DNA of 64,000 nucleotides from assembly GCA_001972305.1 (NCBI GenBank), contig BDDD01001458.1, forward strand, positions 62,001 to 126,000, in the 5' to 3' direction. The notes below the pieces were generated by a model. It worked only from the letters and a program-made list of their open reading frames with translations, was not told the origin of the DNA and ran no database searches. Positions 12,170-23,588 of this stretch are shown here, piece by piece (within the stretch, counting starts at the first letter, position 1; each line of letters opens with the position of its first letter). The translations under genes and the position numbers were made by a program. The DNA comes from Cephalotus follicularis. Taxonomy: Eukaryota; Streptophyta; Magnoliopsida; Oxalidales; Cephalotaceae.

Positions 12170-12380
12170 AAATTACGGAGTTATTTTGTACGGTGAACAT
12201 GCATATTTTTATACATGTATTTACGGAGTTATTTTGTACGGTGATCATGCATATATTTTTATATATGTATTTACGGAGTTATTTTATACGGTGAACATGC
12301 ACATATTTTTATATATGTATTTACGGAGTTATTTTGTACGGTGAACTTACATATATTTTTATATATGTATATACGGAATT
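12170..12380 (+). repeat. 50-bp tandem repeat, D1 3' LTR
   Basis: Four copies and a partial fifth of a unit beginning TTACGGAGTTATTTTGTACG and ending in an AT-rich ATATATGTAT. Apparent small reading frames here are products of the repeat. Confidence 0.9.
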
Positions 12381-12903
12381 ATATCGTGAAAAAATACATG
12401 TCATGCTACATCATTACGCATTCATTCATGATACGCATTACCTTGACCTTAAACTGTAATTCATAAACTTTTCTACTTAGCCGAGTGAGGACAAAGGCTA
12501 ACCCCTACTGTAACAGATTGATGGAGTGGACATGTTGTGGAGCATGCTTGAAGGCTCAAAGAGAAGACTGTGTAGTTTCTCTTATTTCATGTACTGGTTA
12601 TGAAACAATGACTTGTATTTCGGATTAATGTAACTTGGATTATTATTGTTATCTCGTTACTGTATTTTTATCATGCTCCGTTTATGGGCGATCGACTTTA
12701 TGTTGTTGGTTTTATATATGAACCTTGTTGGGCACCGCGTAGTATGGGATGCGTGGTGCGTATTTAAATTCGGCTCATTTATGATTTTGCTTCCGCTATC
12801 AAGGTTTTTTATTTATCGGTATTTTTGCATGAGCTGAATTGTCCTGTGTTGATTGCCTTACCACTTTATATGTTGTCTTTAAAATGGGATACGGGGTGTG
12901 ACA

Positions 12904-13250
12904 TCGATGATATCCTTGTGTATTCGAAATCGAAGGAAGAACATGAAGATCAACTTCGTATAGTGCTTGGTATTCTGAGGAAGAATCAGCTATACACAAA
13001 GTTTTTGAAATGTGAGTTCTTGTTGGAACATGTGGCATTTTTAGGCCATGTGGTTACAGCGGAAGGGATTACTGTGGATCCTGCTAAGGTTGAAGCTATA
13101 CTAAATGGCCGAGACCTACTACAGTATCAGAGGTTAGGAGCTTCTTGGGTTTAGCTGGTTACTATAGGCGGTTCGTGGAAGGCTTCTCGTACATAGCCTT
13201 GCCACTGACTCAGCTTATGAGGAAGGGAGCGAAATTTGTGTGGAATGATG
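12904..13250 (+). pseudogene. Gypsy B reverse transcriptase, second part
   Basis: Resumes with the TCGAT duplication and reads [16 protein letters not shown], then the thumb and connection region with [14 protein letters not shown] frameshift near 13110 changes the frame before the region related to [11 protein letters not shown]. The stretch ends in KGAKFVWND where copia C is inserted, and continues at 29822. It includes the duplicated bases at both borders (TCGAT 12904-12908, TGATG 13246-13250). Confidence 0.9.
13246..13250. repeat. Target-site duplication of copia C, left copy (TGATG)
   Basis: TGATG occurs here and at 29817-29821. Between them lies the whole of copia C and its nested insertions. 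Confidence 0.93.
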
Positions 13251-14542
13251 TGATGGATTCAGATATACCGAGTCTAGTGCCAAAATGGACTCAGGTGTAA
13301 AGGGTGTAGAATAAAACTTTAAATATACAATCATGCAGCGGAAGAACACCCAATAAAACATAAACCATTCCATTATGACACGTCCACAGATCACATGGAT
13401 CACCACAACATCAACAGAATTGAATTAGTGTCACCATTGCAAAACAATGGTGGCACACAAGCATGGCATAAGGAAGAAGGACCAAGAATTTATACCAGTG
13501 GGTGTTGGCTCCTTCGTTCTTAGCCGCTACAAGCTTGAGTAGAATCCCTTTGATCTTCTCCAAGACTCAGAAACAACAAGTAATCCAACCAGCAAAAATG
13601 AAAGTGCTTGAACTCACTCTCTCACTCACCTAGCTTAGAGAAGGAGTATTGATTATGACCAATGAAGTCAATAATCAATCCACCCTAGATAAGCCTTTGC
13701 TTGGTGTTTATCAGAAGAAGGTACACACACTCGCAGAGAAGAACTCGAGGTCAATTGCCCAGCAAAAATGTCTTAACCTCTTTCTTCCATTTTCTTCAGA
13801 AATACTTATAACCAGCCTCCAATTCTCTCTCCCAATCTCCCATTCACTTAGGATCATGGCCTTCACTCCCTGGGAGTCCGAAGCCATGATTCCCACGTTT
13901 TTAAAACGTGTAGATACAAAAGAAACCGGCTAAGGATGTGAGAGAGGTAGTGCCCACGAAGTGAGATCGTGCACTGGTTGCACGTTCTGCTCAAAGACGT
14001 CGACTCCTTTCAAAAAGACGTCGACGCCTTTGCAACGTGGCACTAAAGCACATCGATGTTTTCTAAAAGACATCGACGTCTTTATCAGGGAAAAGCATCC
14101 ACGTCTTTCTAAAAGACATCAACGCCTTTTGGCCAGTCAAGCATAAAGAGTCTAACTCTTGTACCCTTCAAATATTGGTTAAGTAAGATCAAGCATAAGT
14201 GTTTCCACAAAGTGCAAAATCCACATAACCGATATTTTATACCAAGACTTAATATGTCCAACATATTAAAGATCTAATCATTATAAGGCAGGGACCCTTT
14301 AAAAAATCTTGGTTATCAGAGAGGTGTTCATAAATTATCGAAATACCCATCGGGTCCGGTTTAGCCATTCTAAATGATCCCAGACCATTTAAATGCTCTC
14401 GGAATAATATCTAATATTATCCAGATGGAAAAATTTAATCTAATTAATTTTTCCATAATTTATTACACACCTCATTAACCCTAGATTTTCTAAGTCGTCA
14501 GTTCATGTGTACTATAATCCCTTGTCATACTTGGCCCCCGAT
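13251..14542 (-). repeat. Copia C 3' LTR, truncated
   Basis: Matches 27659-28949 of the 5' LTR with scattered differences. It begins TGATGGATTCAG (LTR end on the minus strand) and is cut by D2 at CCCGAT. The remaining roughly 870 bp of this LTR are absent from the window. It contains a GACGTCGACG cluster at 13993-14130 and a TATA-like TTATAAGTA at 13803-13813 (minus). Confidence 0.93.
13993..14130 (-). repeat. GACGTCGACGTC cluster, C 3' LTR
   Basis: Six or so copies of AAAGACGTCGACTCCTTT, GACATCGACGTCTTT and related forms, 180-330 bp upstream (minus strand) of the TATA-like sequence at 13803-13813. Confidence 0.88.
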
Positions 14543-14708
14543 TGTAACGCCCAGGAATTTAATTCCATGTATTATTGTAATCCTCTATGTGCTTTTACCT
14601 TGAATTAATAAAGGGGCAAATTTCTTGATTGATGTTTTGAATATTCAGTAGACTTAGAACATTTGAAAGTGTGATTCTAAGTATTATTGTGTGGACTTTT
14701 GGGCCAGG

Positions 14709-14868
14709 ACAGCCGACTGGTGAAATAAACCAGCCGACTGTTGCACTAAAGGGGGAGGCAGTAGACTGGCGTGAGGAACCAGCCGACTGACCATTGTCGT
14801 AACACTTGGCACAGACTGTCAGTATAGGCAGTCGACTACCAGGGAATGGCAGTCGAATGGATCGTGCC
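14709..14868 (+). repeat. CAGTCGACTG cluster 1, D2 5' LTR
   Basis: Same copies and spacing as D1 10401-10560; upstream of the TATA-like box at 15084. Confidence 0.88.
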
Positions 14869-15693
14869 CTGTTTTATCTGCATGTGACGAGATCACATGC
14901 AGCTCTTGGGGAAATCATTTGCAGGCGCCCTCTGGTCATGAAGAGGACGTGTTGATCATGCACACCACGCCAGGACCTGCAAAAACAGAAGGAAAGAAAA
15001 GAAATGACAAGTGTGTGTGTGCATGCAAGTGTTGTGAGAGAAAGGAGCTTTCAAGACATGCAAAGGAATGGTGAGGGAGGAACTGCATAAATGACCTCTG
15101 ACTTCATCCCTCTCTCACCCTACAATCTGTGAAGAAAGAACAGAAAAGATAGAGAACCAAAACAGTAGAGATTGAAGGAAAAAATAGAGAGAAAGTGAGA
15201 GATCCTCCATTGTTGAAGCTTGGAGCTCGGGTTGGAGTTGCTGGGCTGTTGTTGGAGCTGCTGGAAAGCTCAAGAACTCTGGGAAGGAGACATAAAGAGG
15301 TGGACCTCCGATTTCTAACTTGAAATCAAAGGTAGGGGTAGTTGTAGAAAGCTTTAAGCATGCACTTTGAGTTTAAGTGGAAATGAGATTATAAATGAAT
15401 GGTACTGTTGTTTTAGCAGTAGGTTTCAGTGTTGATAATGTTATGGTTATTGTTGACTATAATCTAGCATGTTTACTGAACCTTGAATGGAGAATTGAAA
15501 TGGTTTTCATGCAATGCCATAATTGGGATATCTTTTGATTTATGATACAAACAGTGAATAATGCATGAACTGAGTTGTGTTTAGGCCAATGTATGTTTAT
15601 TGGTGCTATACTGATGAATGAATGCTTGTGGAAAAGTCCCAATAGAGTGTAAAACGGATTTAGCAGTGAATTATTGTCACTGTCCAGCCCAGA

Positions 15694-15913
15694 AAAGCCG
15701 ACTGCTCAGAGAAGCAGTCGACTGACAGAGCTTTAAGTCGACTGGAATGTAATACCAGTCGACTATGCATGCGATAATTACCCATAACAGTCAACAATAA
15801 AAGGAATGAAGTCGACTGCATGGCATTCGTGATGAACAAGTAGACTGCCTGGGGATGGCAGTCGACCGCCTAGGAAATCCAGCCGACTGTTAAGAGAAAA
15901 CAGCCGGCTGTTA
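15694..15913 (+). repeat. CAGTCGACTG cluster 2, D2 5' LTR
   Basis: Same as D1 11386-11605; lies in the part of the LTR downstream of the TATA-like box, ending with CAGCCGGCTG. Confidence 0.88.
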
Positions 15914-16477
15914 CTGAAGAAACTGAACTGATGGAGGAAGGGATAAGCTTAAGCTAATTACCAACAACCCTAGGTGCATTCTGAGCATATGTTTGCATTT
16001 TTACGGTGAATTGCATTATGGTTGATTGTGAATATGTTAACCATTTTGAAAAGCTAGCATGATTATTTTAATCATTGTTGCGAAAATATATATTTGTCAA
16101 AATATATGAATTTATATATTTTCAAAATTGTGGGAAAGTATTCCCAAATACGGAGAACTGTTAAAGGATTTACTATGAAATCCAAAAGTATTGTTTTAAG
16201 TTTATAACTTATTTCAACTTGTGAACGGAGTAATATATTTAAATACATATATTTGGTCAAGTGAATATGCTTTATTGCTTGACTTGTATTGTGCTTGAAA
16301 TACGGAGACTGTTGGGTTAGCCGTCGTGCTAAACAACTTACGGAGGACTTGCTTCAAAAACCGTTCGCAAACGGGATGGGGTAAGAGTGCATGACGTTGG
16401 GGCCAGGAGGTGGCGACGGTTATTGCGACTTGTTTGTCTGGTTCCTTTTGGAACGTACTTATTGCTTGTGTTGATAC

Positions 16478-16688
16478 AAATTACGGAGTTATTTTGTACG
16501 GTGAACATGCATATTTTTATACATGTATTTACGGAGTTATTTTGTACGGTGATCATGCATATATTTTTATATATGTATTTACGGAGTTATTTTATACGGT
16601 GAACATGCACATATTTTTATATATGTATTTACGGAGTTATTTTGTACGGTGAACTTACATATATTTTTATATATGTATATACGGAATT
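16478..16688 (+). repeat. 50-bp tandem repeat, D2 5' LTR
   Basis: Four full copies of the TTACGGAGTTATTTTGTACG unit, as in the D1 LTR. Confidence 0.9.
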
Positions 16689-17215
16689 ATATCGTGAAAA
16701 ATTACATGTCATGCTACATCATTACGCATTCATTCATGATACGCATTACCTTGACCTTAAACTGTAATTCATAAACTTTTCTACTTAGCCGAGTGAGGAC
16801 AAATGCTAACCCCTACTGTAACAGATTGATGGAGTGGACATGTTGTGGAGCATGCTTGAAGGCTCAAAGAGAAGACCGTGTAGTTTCTCTTATTTCATGT
16901 ACTGGTTATGAAACAATGACTTGTATTTCGGATTAATGTAACTTGGATTATTATTGTTATCTCGTTACTGTATTTTTATCACGCTCCGTTTATGGGCGAT
17001 CGACTTTATGTTGTCGGTTTTATATATGAACCTTGTTGGGCACCGCGTAGTATGGGATGCGTGGTGCGTATTTAAATTCGGCTCATTTATGATTTTGCTT
17101 CCGCTATCAAGGTTTTTTATTTATCGGTATTTTTTCATGAGCTGAATTGTCCTGTGTTGATTGCCTTACCACTTTATATGTTGTCTTTAAAACAGGAAAC
17201 GGGGTGTGACAACAG

Positions 17216-17227
17216 TGGTATCAGAGC
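17216..17227 (+). other. D2 primer-binding site
   Basis: TGGTATCAGAGC, four bases after the LTR end; exact match to the plant initiator tRNA-Met primer-binding consensus. Confidence 0.92.
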
Positions 17228-17300
17228 ATATATCCATTATATGCTTAGCTTGGATAAGTTCCTTGGCAATTAATGAATGGTTTCCTTGAGATGACTACTA

Positions 17301-20300
17301 ATGACATCTTTTCCATATACTACTGGAGCCACTACCCCTGAGGAAGCGGATGTGATGCGAGGAGTAAATGTTCCCCAGGACGAGAGAGATCCGATGGTTC
17401 GCATTGCGGATTACTTCCAACAGCAGATGGCATTTAATATGGCCAACGCGGAGGAAATGCGCCGGAATTATGCGCAGGCACAGCCACGACACCGGGCTCC
17501 TGACCATTGCCCGGGAGAGGATGGCCACCACTTCGGGAGGGACATTGAGAAATTTATGAGACAAAATCCACCTAGCTTCCGGGGTGAACTTGATGCTACG
17601 ATTGCTGAAAGATGGCTTCAAGACTTAGAAAGGATTTTTGAAGTAATGGACTGTACCGACACTCAGAAATTGAAGTTTGTCGTGTACCGTCTATGGGGAG
17701 AGGCCACTCACTGGTGGGAGATGGTCAAAGCAAGGTGGGAGTCAGTGGGGCTCGATGCTACATGGGAGAGATTCCAGACAGAGTTCCTCGATTCCTATGT
17801 ACCCCAGATTGAGCAGGAACGGAGGGAGACGGAGCTTCTTGAGTTACGCCAGGGGGAGATGACCTTGGCTGAGTACCAAGCCAGGTTCATGGAGCTAGCC
17901 AGACATTCACCTTATCTGGTGGCAGATGAAGGGAAAAAGATACGGAGGTTTCTGAAGGGGCTGCGACCGGATCTTCGGTCGAGGATTAGGGCTATGGAGC
18001 TGGGTACGTTTTCGGAGGTCGCTCAAAAGGCGAGGCTGCTGGAGAGCATATCCAGTGAGGACAGAGCAGAGAGGGCTAGAACACAACAGAATAAATAGAG
18101 CCCGACAAGACCAGCTTCTTCGAAATGGAAAGACGGTGGTTCTCCGACCAAATCATCGAAGAACAGATCTGGACAGGCTGCCACACAGAGTACTCCTAGT
18201 CAGGGGAGTAATGAGGGAACTGGAGCTTGTTATCACTGTGGTCGTAAGGGCCACTTGCAGAAGGATTGCTGGAGGATGGACGGACTGTGTTTGAGATGTG
18301 GGGCATCTGGCCACTCGGTGAGAGATTGCCCGAAGAGTCAGCCTACAGCACCTACGGGACCAGCCAGTAGCAGCGGAGCCGCAGCGGGGCCTTCACAGCG
18401 AAGGGATACTGGCAAGGGCATTGCGAAAGGTAGAGTTTTTACCCTTTCACAGACAGAGGTTCCGGAGTCTACCTCGGTTGTTGGAGGTACACTGTATATT
18501 TATGGTTTTGCTGCTAGAGTGTTGATGGACCCTGGGGCATCACATTCTTTCATATCATCACATTTTGCATCATGTTTAGATGTAACGCCAGACTCTATGC
18601 CATATACCTTGGATGTGAGTACACCTACCGGAGTTTCCATGTATACAGATACTGTGTATAGGTGTTGCGAGATGTCCATAGCGGATGTTGTATTGTACGG
18701 AGACCTAATTGTGTTACCCATTCATGACTTAGATGTCATCTTGGGGATGGATTGGCTGTCAGCGCATCATGCTAACATGGACTGCTACAGCAAGACTGTT
18801 GAATTTCGTCTGCCCAATGGTACCGCTTTCCAGTTCAAGGGAGACAAGGGGTTTTCTACACCGATTGTATCCTTCATCCGTGCGTCGAGGTATCTCGAGA
18901 GGGGATGCGAAGGATATCTTGCTTATGTGATTGACCGGAGGAAGGAGAAGGGACTGAGTATTGAGGAAATTCCTGTTGCAAGTGAATTTCTGGATGTTTT
19001 TCCTGCAGATCTAGAGTCATTACCACCAAGGAGGAATATGGAGTTCGTCATCGATCTTGTACCAGGTACAGCTCCTATTTCTAAAACACCTCATAGAATG
19101 GCTCCTGCAGAGTTGAAGGAACTGAAATTACAGTTGCAAGATCTAATCGATAAAGGTTTCATTCGACCTAGTGTTTCCCCGTGGGGTGCACCTGTGCTGT
19201 TTGTGAAGAAGAAAGATGGATCGATGAGACTTTGTATCGATTACCGGATGTTGAACAAGGCAACGATTAAGAACAAGTATCCTCTACCCCACATTGAGGA
19301 GTTGTTCGACCAGTTACAAGGAGCGAGAGTGTTCTCGAAGCTTGACTTGAGGTCAGGTTATCACCAGTTGCGGGTAAGGGAAGGAGATATCGAGAAAACC
19401 GCCTTCCAGACAAGATACGGTCACTATGAGTTCCTGGTGATGCCCTTTGGTGTCACTAATGCACCGGCTGCGTTCATGTCTTTAATGAACGATGTGTTTC
19501 GACCGTACTTGGACCAGTTTGTCGTTGTGTTTATTGACGACGTGCTAGTATACTCGAGGAGTGAGGAGGAGCATGCTTTCCATTTGAGGTTGGTTTTGCA
19601 GATTCTCCGAGAGCAGCAATTGTACGCCAAATTCAGTAAGTGCGAGTTTTGGCTTGACCATGTGATCTTTCTTGGTCATATAGTATCCGGAGAGGGCTTG
19701 GCGGTGGATCCGTCGAAGACAGAGGTGGTATGGGATTGGCCGCAACCAAGGAATGTGACTGAGGTACGCAGTTTTCTTGGGTTGGCAGGTTACTACAGGA
19801 GGTTCATCCAGAACTTCTCGAGGATTGCCGTACCATTGACAAAGCTGACACAAAAGAAGACTTTGTTCATATGGGACGAGGACTGTGAGAACAGCTTCCG
19901 AGAACTGAGGGACCGATTGAGTTCCGCTCGTATCTTGGCATTACCTGAGGGTAATGAGGACTTTGAAGTTTATAGCGATGCATCGGGTAAAGGCTTGGGC
20001 TGCGTGTTGATGCGGCGAGGGAAGGTGATTGATTATGCTTCTAGGAAGCTGAAGCCGTATGAAGAAAACTACCCGACTCATGACCTTGAGCTTGCAGCGA
20101 TTATCTTCGCCTTCCAGAAGTGGAGACACTATCTCTATGGGGCGCAGTTTGAGATCTTTACGGAGCACAAAAGTTTGAGGTACCTGTTCTGTCAGGACAC
20201 ACTGAATAAGAGGCAGCGCAGGTGGGTAGAGTTCTTTAACGACTACGACTGCAGTATCAAGTACCATCTGGGGAAGGCAAATGTAGTTGCGGACGCCTTG

Positions 20301-21848
20301 AGCCGCAAGGCTATGATTGCTAGTACAATGGTGTCGCAATGGAAGATGTTAGAAGACTTCCAGGAATGGTCCCCATTCAATCAGTCACCGAGGATCTTTC
20401 TAGCCGACATGCGGGTAGAACCAGAGCTGATGCCTTACATCAAAGATGCACAACCACATGATCCGGAGTTGCAACGGATTCGGGAGAATCTGGATTCGGA
20501 GTCTGATTTTAGAGTGCATGATGATGGTAGTATGAGATATCGGGGACGTGTGTGTCTCCCGAATGAACCAGAGTTGAAGGGTAGGTTGCTTCACGGGGCT
20601 CATAAATCCCTGTACAGTATACATCCTGGTAGCACAAAGATGTATCAAGACATGAGGAAGTGTTACTGGTGGCCCAGCATGAAGCGGGAGATTGCCGAGT
20701 ATGTGGCAAAGTGTTTGACTTGCCAAAGAGTCAAGGCTGAGGATCAGAGACCAGCAGGACTATTGCAGTCATTACCAGTGGCAGAGTGGAAATGGGAACA
20801 CATCACGATGGACATTGTTTCTGGATTTCCACTGACTAGGCATCGTCATAACGCCTTGTGGGTTATTGTTGATAGACTCACCAAATCAGCACACTTCTTG
20901 CCCACACATGTCACTGACTCAGCGAGCAAGTTGGCTCGACTTTATGTGAAGGAGATTGTAAGACTGCACGGTGTCCCAGTGAGCATCGTTTGTGATAGAG
21001 ATTCGATCTTCACTTCCAACTTCTGGAAGAGATTTCAGACAGCCTTCGAAACAAGATTGAATCTCAGTCATGCTTTTCACCCTCAGACAGATGGACAATC
21101 GGAGCGTACCATCCAAACCTTGGAAGATATGCTTCGGGCTTGTGTGATAGACTTTGGTGGGACCTGGGAAGACCATATCCCTCTGATCGAGTTTTCGTAT
21201 AATAACAGCTATCACTCAAGTATCGGTATGGCTCCATACGAGGCACTGTATGGGAGGAAGTGTAGGTCACCTGTCTGTTGGGACGAGGTCGGTGAACGAC
21301 CACTGCTTGGGTCGGAGTTGGTGGACGAGACATCGGGGAAAGTCAAGTTCATCAGAGAGAAGTTGCTAGCGGCACAGAGTCGGCAAAAGAGCTACGTCGA
21401 CAGTGTAAAGCGAAGGCCTTTAACCTTTAGTGTGGGAGATCACGTGTTTTTTAAAGTATCTCCGTGGAAAGGGGTGCAGAGATTTGGGAAGAAGGGTAAG
21501 CTAGCGCCACGCTACATTGGTCCTTTCGAGATTCTGGAGAGGGTTGGGGAGGTAGCTTATCAGCTAGCCTTGCCTCCTGCTTTGTCGAATGTACATGATG
21601 TCTTCCATGTATCTATGCTACGAGGTTATATTCGAGATCCATCACATGTCTTAGACCATGACTCGGTTACGGTGAGGGATGATCTATCCTGCGAGGAGTC
21701 ACCCGTGAGAATCCTGGATTGGAAGACACAAGCTCTGAGGAACCGGTCTATCCCAATGGTAAAGGTTCAGTGGCAGTTTCATCGACCGGAGGAAGCAACT
21801 TGGGAACTTGAGGAGGATATCCGAGAGCATTACCCACATTTGTTTTAG
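17301..21848 (+). CDS. D2 Gag-Pol polyprotein with one in-frame UAG
   Basis: One frame of about 1515 codons starting [12 protein letters not shown]. Gag (17301-18098) has [20 protein letters not shown] and the [17 protein letters not shown] and [14 protein letters not shown] motifs. A TAG at 18096-18098 then interrupts the frame, which continues unchanged. Two intact zinc knuckles follow, [14 protein letters not shown] and [14 protein letters not shown], then protease ([20 protein letters not shown]) and RT ([24 protein letters not shown]). RNase H shows [10 protein letters not shown], with [11 protein letters not shown] where Asp is usual in TDHKSL. Integrase has its HHCC and DD35E residues, and the end is chromodomain-like. 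Because the TAG lies before the knuckles, Gag alone would lack its nucleocapsid. The codons just downstream of the stop code for a basic Ser/Lys-rich linker. Confidence 0.95.
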
Positions 21849-21878
21849 TATATGTAAATTCGAGGACGAATTTCTTTG

Positions 21879-21890
21879 AAGGAGGGAGGA
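21879..21890 (+). other. D2 polypurine tract
   Basis: AAGGAGGGAGGA one base before the 3' LTR stub. Confidence 0.8.
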
Positions 21891-21891
21891 T

Positions 21892-21984
21892 TGTAACGCC
21901 CAGGAATTTAATTCCATGTATTATTGTAATCCTCTATGTGCTTTTACCTTGAATTAATAAAGGGGCAAATTTCTTGATTGATGT
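21892..21984 (+). repeat. D2 3' LTR stub (93 bp)
   Basis: TGTAACGCCCAGG to GATTGATGT, then an abrupt change to copia C integrase. It breaks at the same base as the D1 5' stub. The remaining 2576 bases of the LTR are absent. Confidence 0.95.
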
Positions 21985-22678
21985 CGCATCACTAAGATGA
22001 CCAAGTCTACAATGCCAGGTATAGGTTTTATTTAACTCAGTTTCTCTTTGTCTTTTATTATTGTTACTTTGCTCAATGGACAAGATATTGGATTGTGAAG
22101 TATTTAAGACATATATTCCATTGTCAATAATACCATTACAAACATAAACATTGTTAGAATATATAAGACATCCAATGTCTTGGAACCTAAGCTCCAAGCC
22201 CAAATTACATAAGTGAGAAACACTCACAATGTTCCGAACAATATTCATAACATAATAACAAGGATCCAATGTCAAAATAAAATTATTACACAATCTAATA
22301 TCATAAACACCAACAGCTTGAGCAATGATCCTAGATCCATCGCCAAGCCTTAAGTCCAGGTCTCCTGCTCCAAGCTTTCTAACTTTTCTTAGTCCCTGCA
22401 ATGAATTGCAAAGGTTAGTTCCACATCCAGTATCTAATACCCATGAAGAACTACTATTCAAAGCTAGGTTAAGTTCAAGCATGAACATACCTGATGTACT
22501 CGCACCATGCGGGTTATCAGCAGAGACTGCAGCAACAGCAACACGACAATCCTTTTTCCAGTGCCCGGTCTTACCGCACTGGAACAAGCACCTTCAGCAG
22601 CTAACTTCTTCATCCGATCTTTGGCAACACCCCCAGTAGCTCCAAGCTTCCCCTTCTTCTTCTTTTGTTTCTTCTTAC
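21985..22678 (-). pseudogene. Copia C zinc knuckle, protease and start of integrase
   Basis: Minus-strand reading: a Lys-rich linker, a knuckle-like segment ending in CGKTGHWKKDC, protease WVLDTGCGTNLCNSL (D-T-G), then the GAG-pre-integrase segment with TYTWHCRLGHLSDA, where the frame breaks at the D2 stub. The linker and the knuckle are in different frames; an extra base near 22585 changes the first Cys spacing from CX2C to CX3C. The left part of integrase, RT and RNase H are gone. The upstream gag part resumes beyond solo LTR E at 25593. Confidence 0.88.
22674..22678. repeat. Target-site duplication of solo LTR E, left copy (CTTAC)
   Basis: CTTAC here and at 25593-25597 flank LTR E exactly. 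Confidence 0.95.
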
Positions 22679-23405
22679 TGTCACACCCCGTTTTCCAACC
22701 TAATAGACAACATATAAAGTGGTTAGCAATCAACATAATCCAGCTCATGTGAAAATACCAATAATTTAAAACCTTCGATAGCGGAAGCAATAACATAAAT
22801 GAGCCGAATGTAAAAACACATCACGCATCCCATACTACGTGATGCCCGATAGCCCAAACGTAACTGTTGATCACCCAAAACGGAGCGTGAAATAATACAT
22901 CAGCATGAGATAACAAATACCATTTGTTACAAAATCCGAATAACATGATAAAAGTTCAATAACCGAAATACATAAACAAGAAGATAACAAGTCTTCTCTT
23001 TAAATCTCTGTGCATGCTCCATGTCAAGACCACTCCTTCAATCTGTTACAGTAGGGGTTAGCCTTTGTCCTCACTCGGCTAAGTGAATAAACCCATAAAA
23101 TACAGTTCGAGTCATAAGATAAAGAGTATCATAAATGGATGCATAATGATGAGTCATGACATGTTATTTTTACAGTAAAAATACCTCAGTATGTACATAT
23201 AAAAATATATGTATGCTCACAGTACAAGTATAACTCATAAGTTATATCAACACAAGCAGTAATTATGTTCCCAAAAAGAACTAGACAAACCAGTCGTCAT
23301 GACCGTCGCCACCTCCTGGCCCCAACGTCATGTACTCTTACTCCGTCCCACGGTTTTGGAGCAAGTCCTCAGTAAGTTGTTTAGCGTGGCGACTAAACCA
23401 ACAGA

Positions 23406-23588
23406 AGGTTACTAGCACAGTGGCTAAGTAATCAACAGGTTATTAGCACGGTGGCTAATAATCAACAGGTTATTAGCACGGTGGCTAATAATCAACAGGT
23501 TATTAGCACGGTGGCTAATAATCAACAGGTTATTAGCACGATGGCTAATAATCAACAGGTTATTAGCTCGATGGCCAATAATCAACAA
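23406..23588. repeat. 30-bp tandem repeat in LTR E
   Basis: About six copies of a unit reading TTATTAGCACGGTGGCTAAT followed by AATCAACAGG. It makes a ten-residue periodic open frame on each strand that is not a gene. Confidence 0.92.

Larger units (their letters stand above)
8520..12903 (+). mobile_element. Gypsy D1, internally deleted element
   Basis: Bounded by perfect TCGAT duplications, so both ends are true integration ends. Structure: only the first 93 bases of a 5' LTR, then a direct join into the RNase H end of pol, the full integrase, the polypurine tract and a complete 2669-bp 3' LTR. The rest of the 5' LTR, PBS, gag, protease and RT are missing. The pol segment reads the same as D2 20269-21848. 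It could not move by itself. Confidence 0.93.
10235..12903 (+). repeat. D1 3' LTR (complete)
   Basis: 2669 bp, from TGTAACGCCC to ACGGGGTGTGACA, the same length as the D2 5' LTR at 14543-17211. By spot checks the first about 2.15 kb looks identical to the D2 copy, while about nine substitutions fall in the last 0.5 kb. It contains two CAGTCGACTG clusters, a TATA-like TGCATAAATG at 10776 between them, and a 50-bp tandem array. Confidence 0.95.
14543..17211 (+). repeat. D2 5' LTR (complete)
   Basis: 2669 bp, TGTAACGCCC to CGGGGTGTGACA. Same layout as the D1 3' LTR: palindrome clusters at 14709-14868 and 15694-15913, TATA-like sequence at 15084-15093, and 50-bp tandem repeats at 16478-16688. 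Differences from D1 are in the last 0.5 kb only, as far as I compared. Confidence 0.95.
14543..21984 (+). mobile_element. Gypsy D2, nearly intact element with truncated 3' LTR
   Basis: Tekay-type chromovirus on the plus strand: complete 5' LTR, PBS, one long gag-pol frame, polypurine tract, then only 93 bases of the 3' LTR. The left flank is CCGAT (14538-14542); the right flank is copia C integrase, so no target duplication remains at the right. Coding is the best preserved in the window, with one in-frame stop. Confidence 0.95.

Noticed and set aside
17301..21848. Host chromodomain or reverse-transcriptase gene
   Set aside because: The frame is a standard gag-pol in an LTR, PBS and polypurine-tract setting.
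8520..21984. The 93-base stubs as cDNA ends at a poly(A) site (AATAAA lies about 20 bases before the break)
   Set aside because: The likely promoter is near LTR position 540, so base 93 is in U3 and not at the end of R; no poly(A) tract is present. A repair event is a better fit, though not proven.
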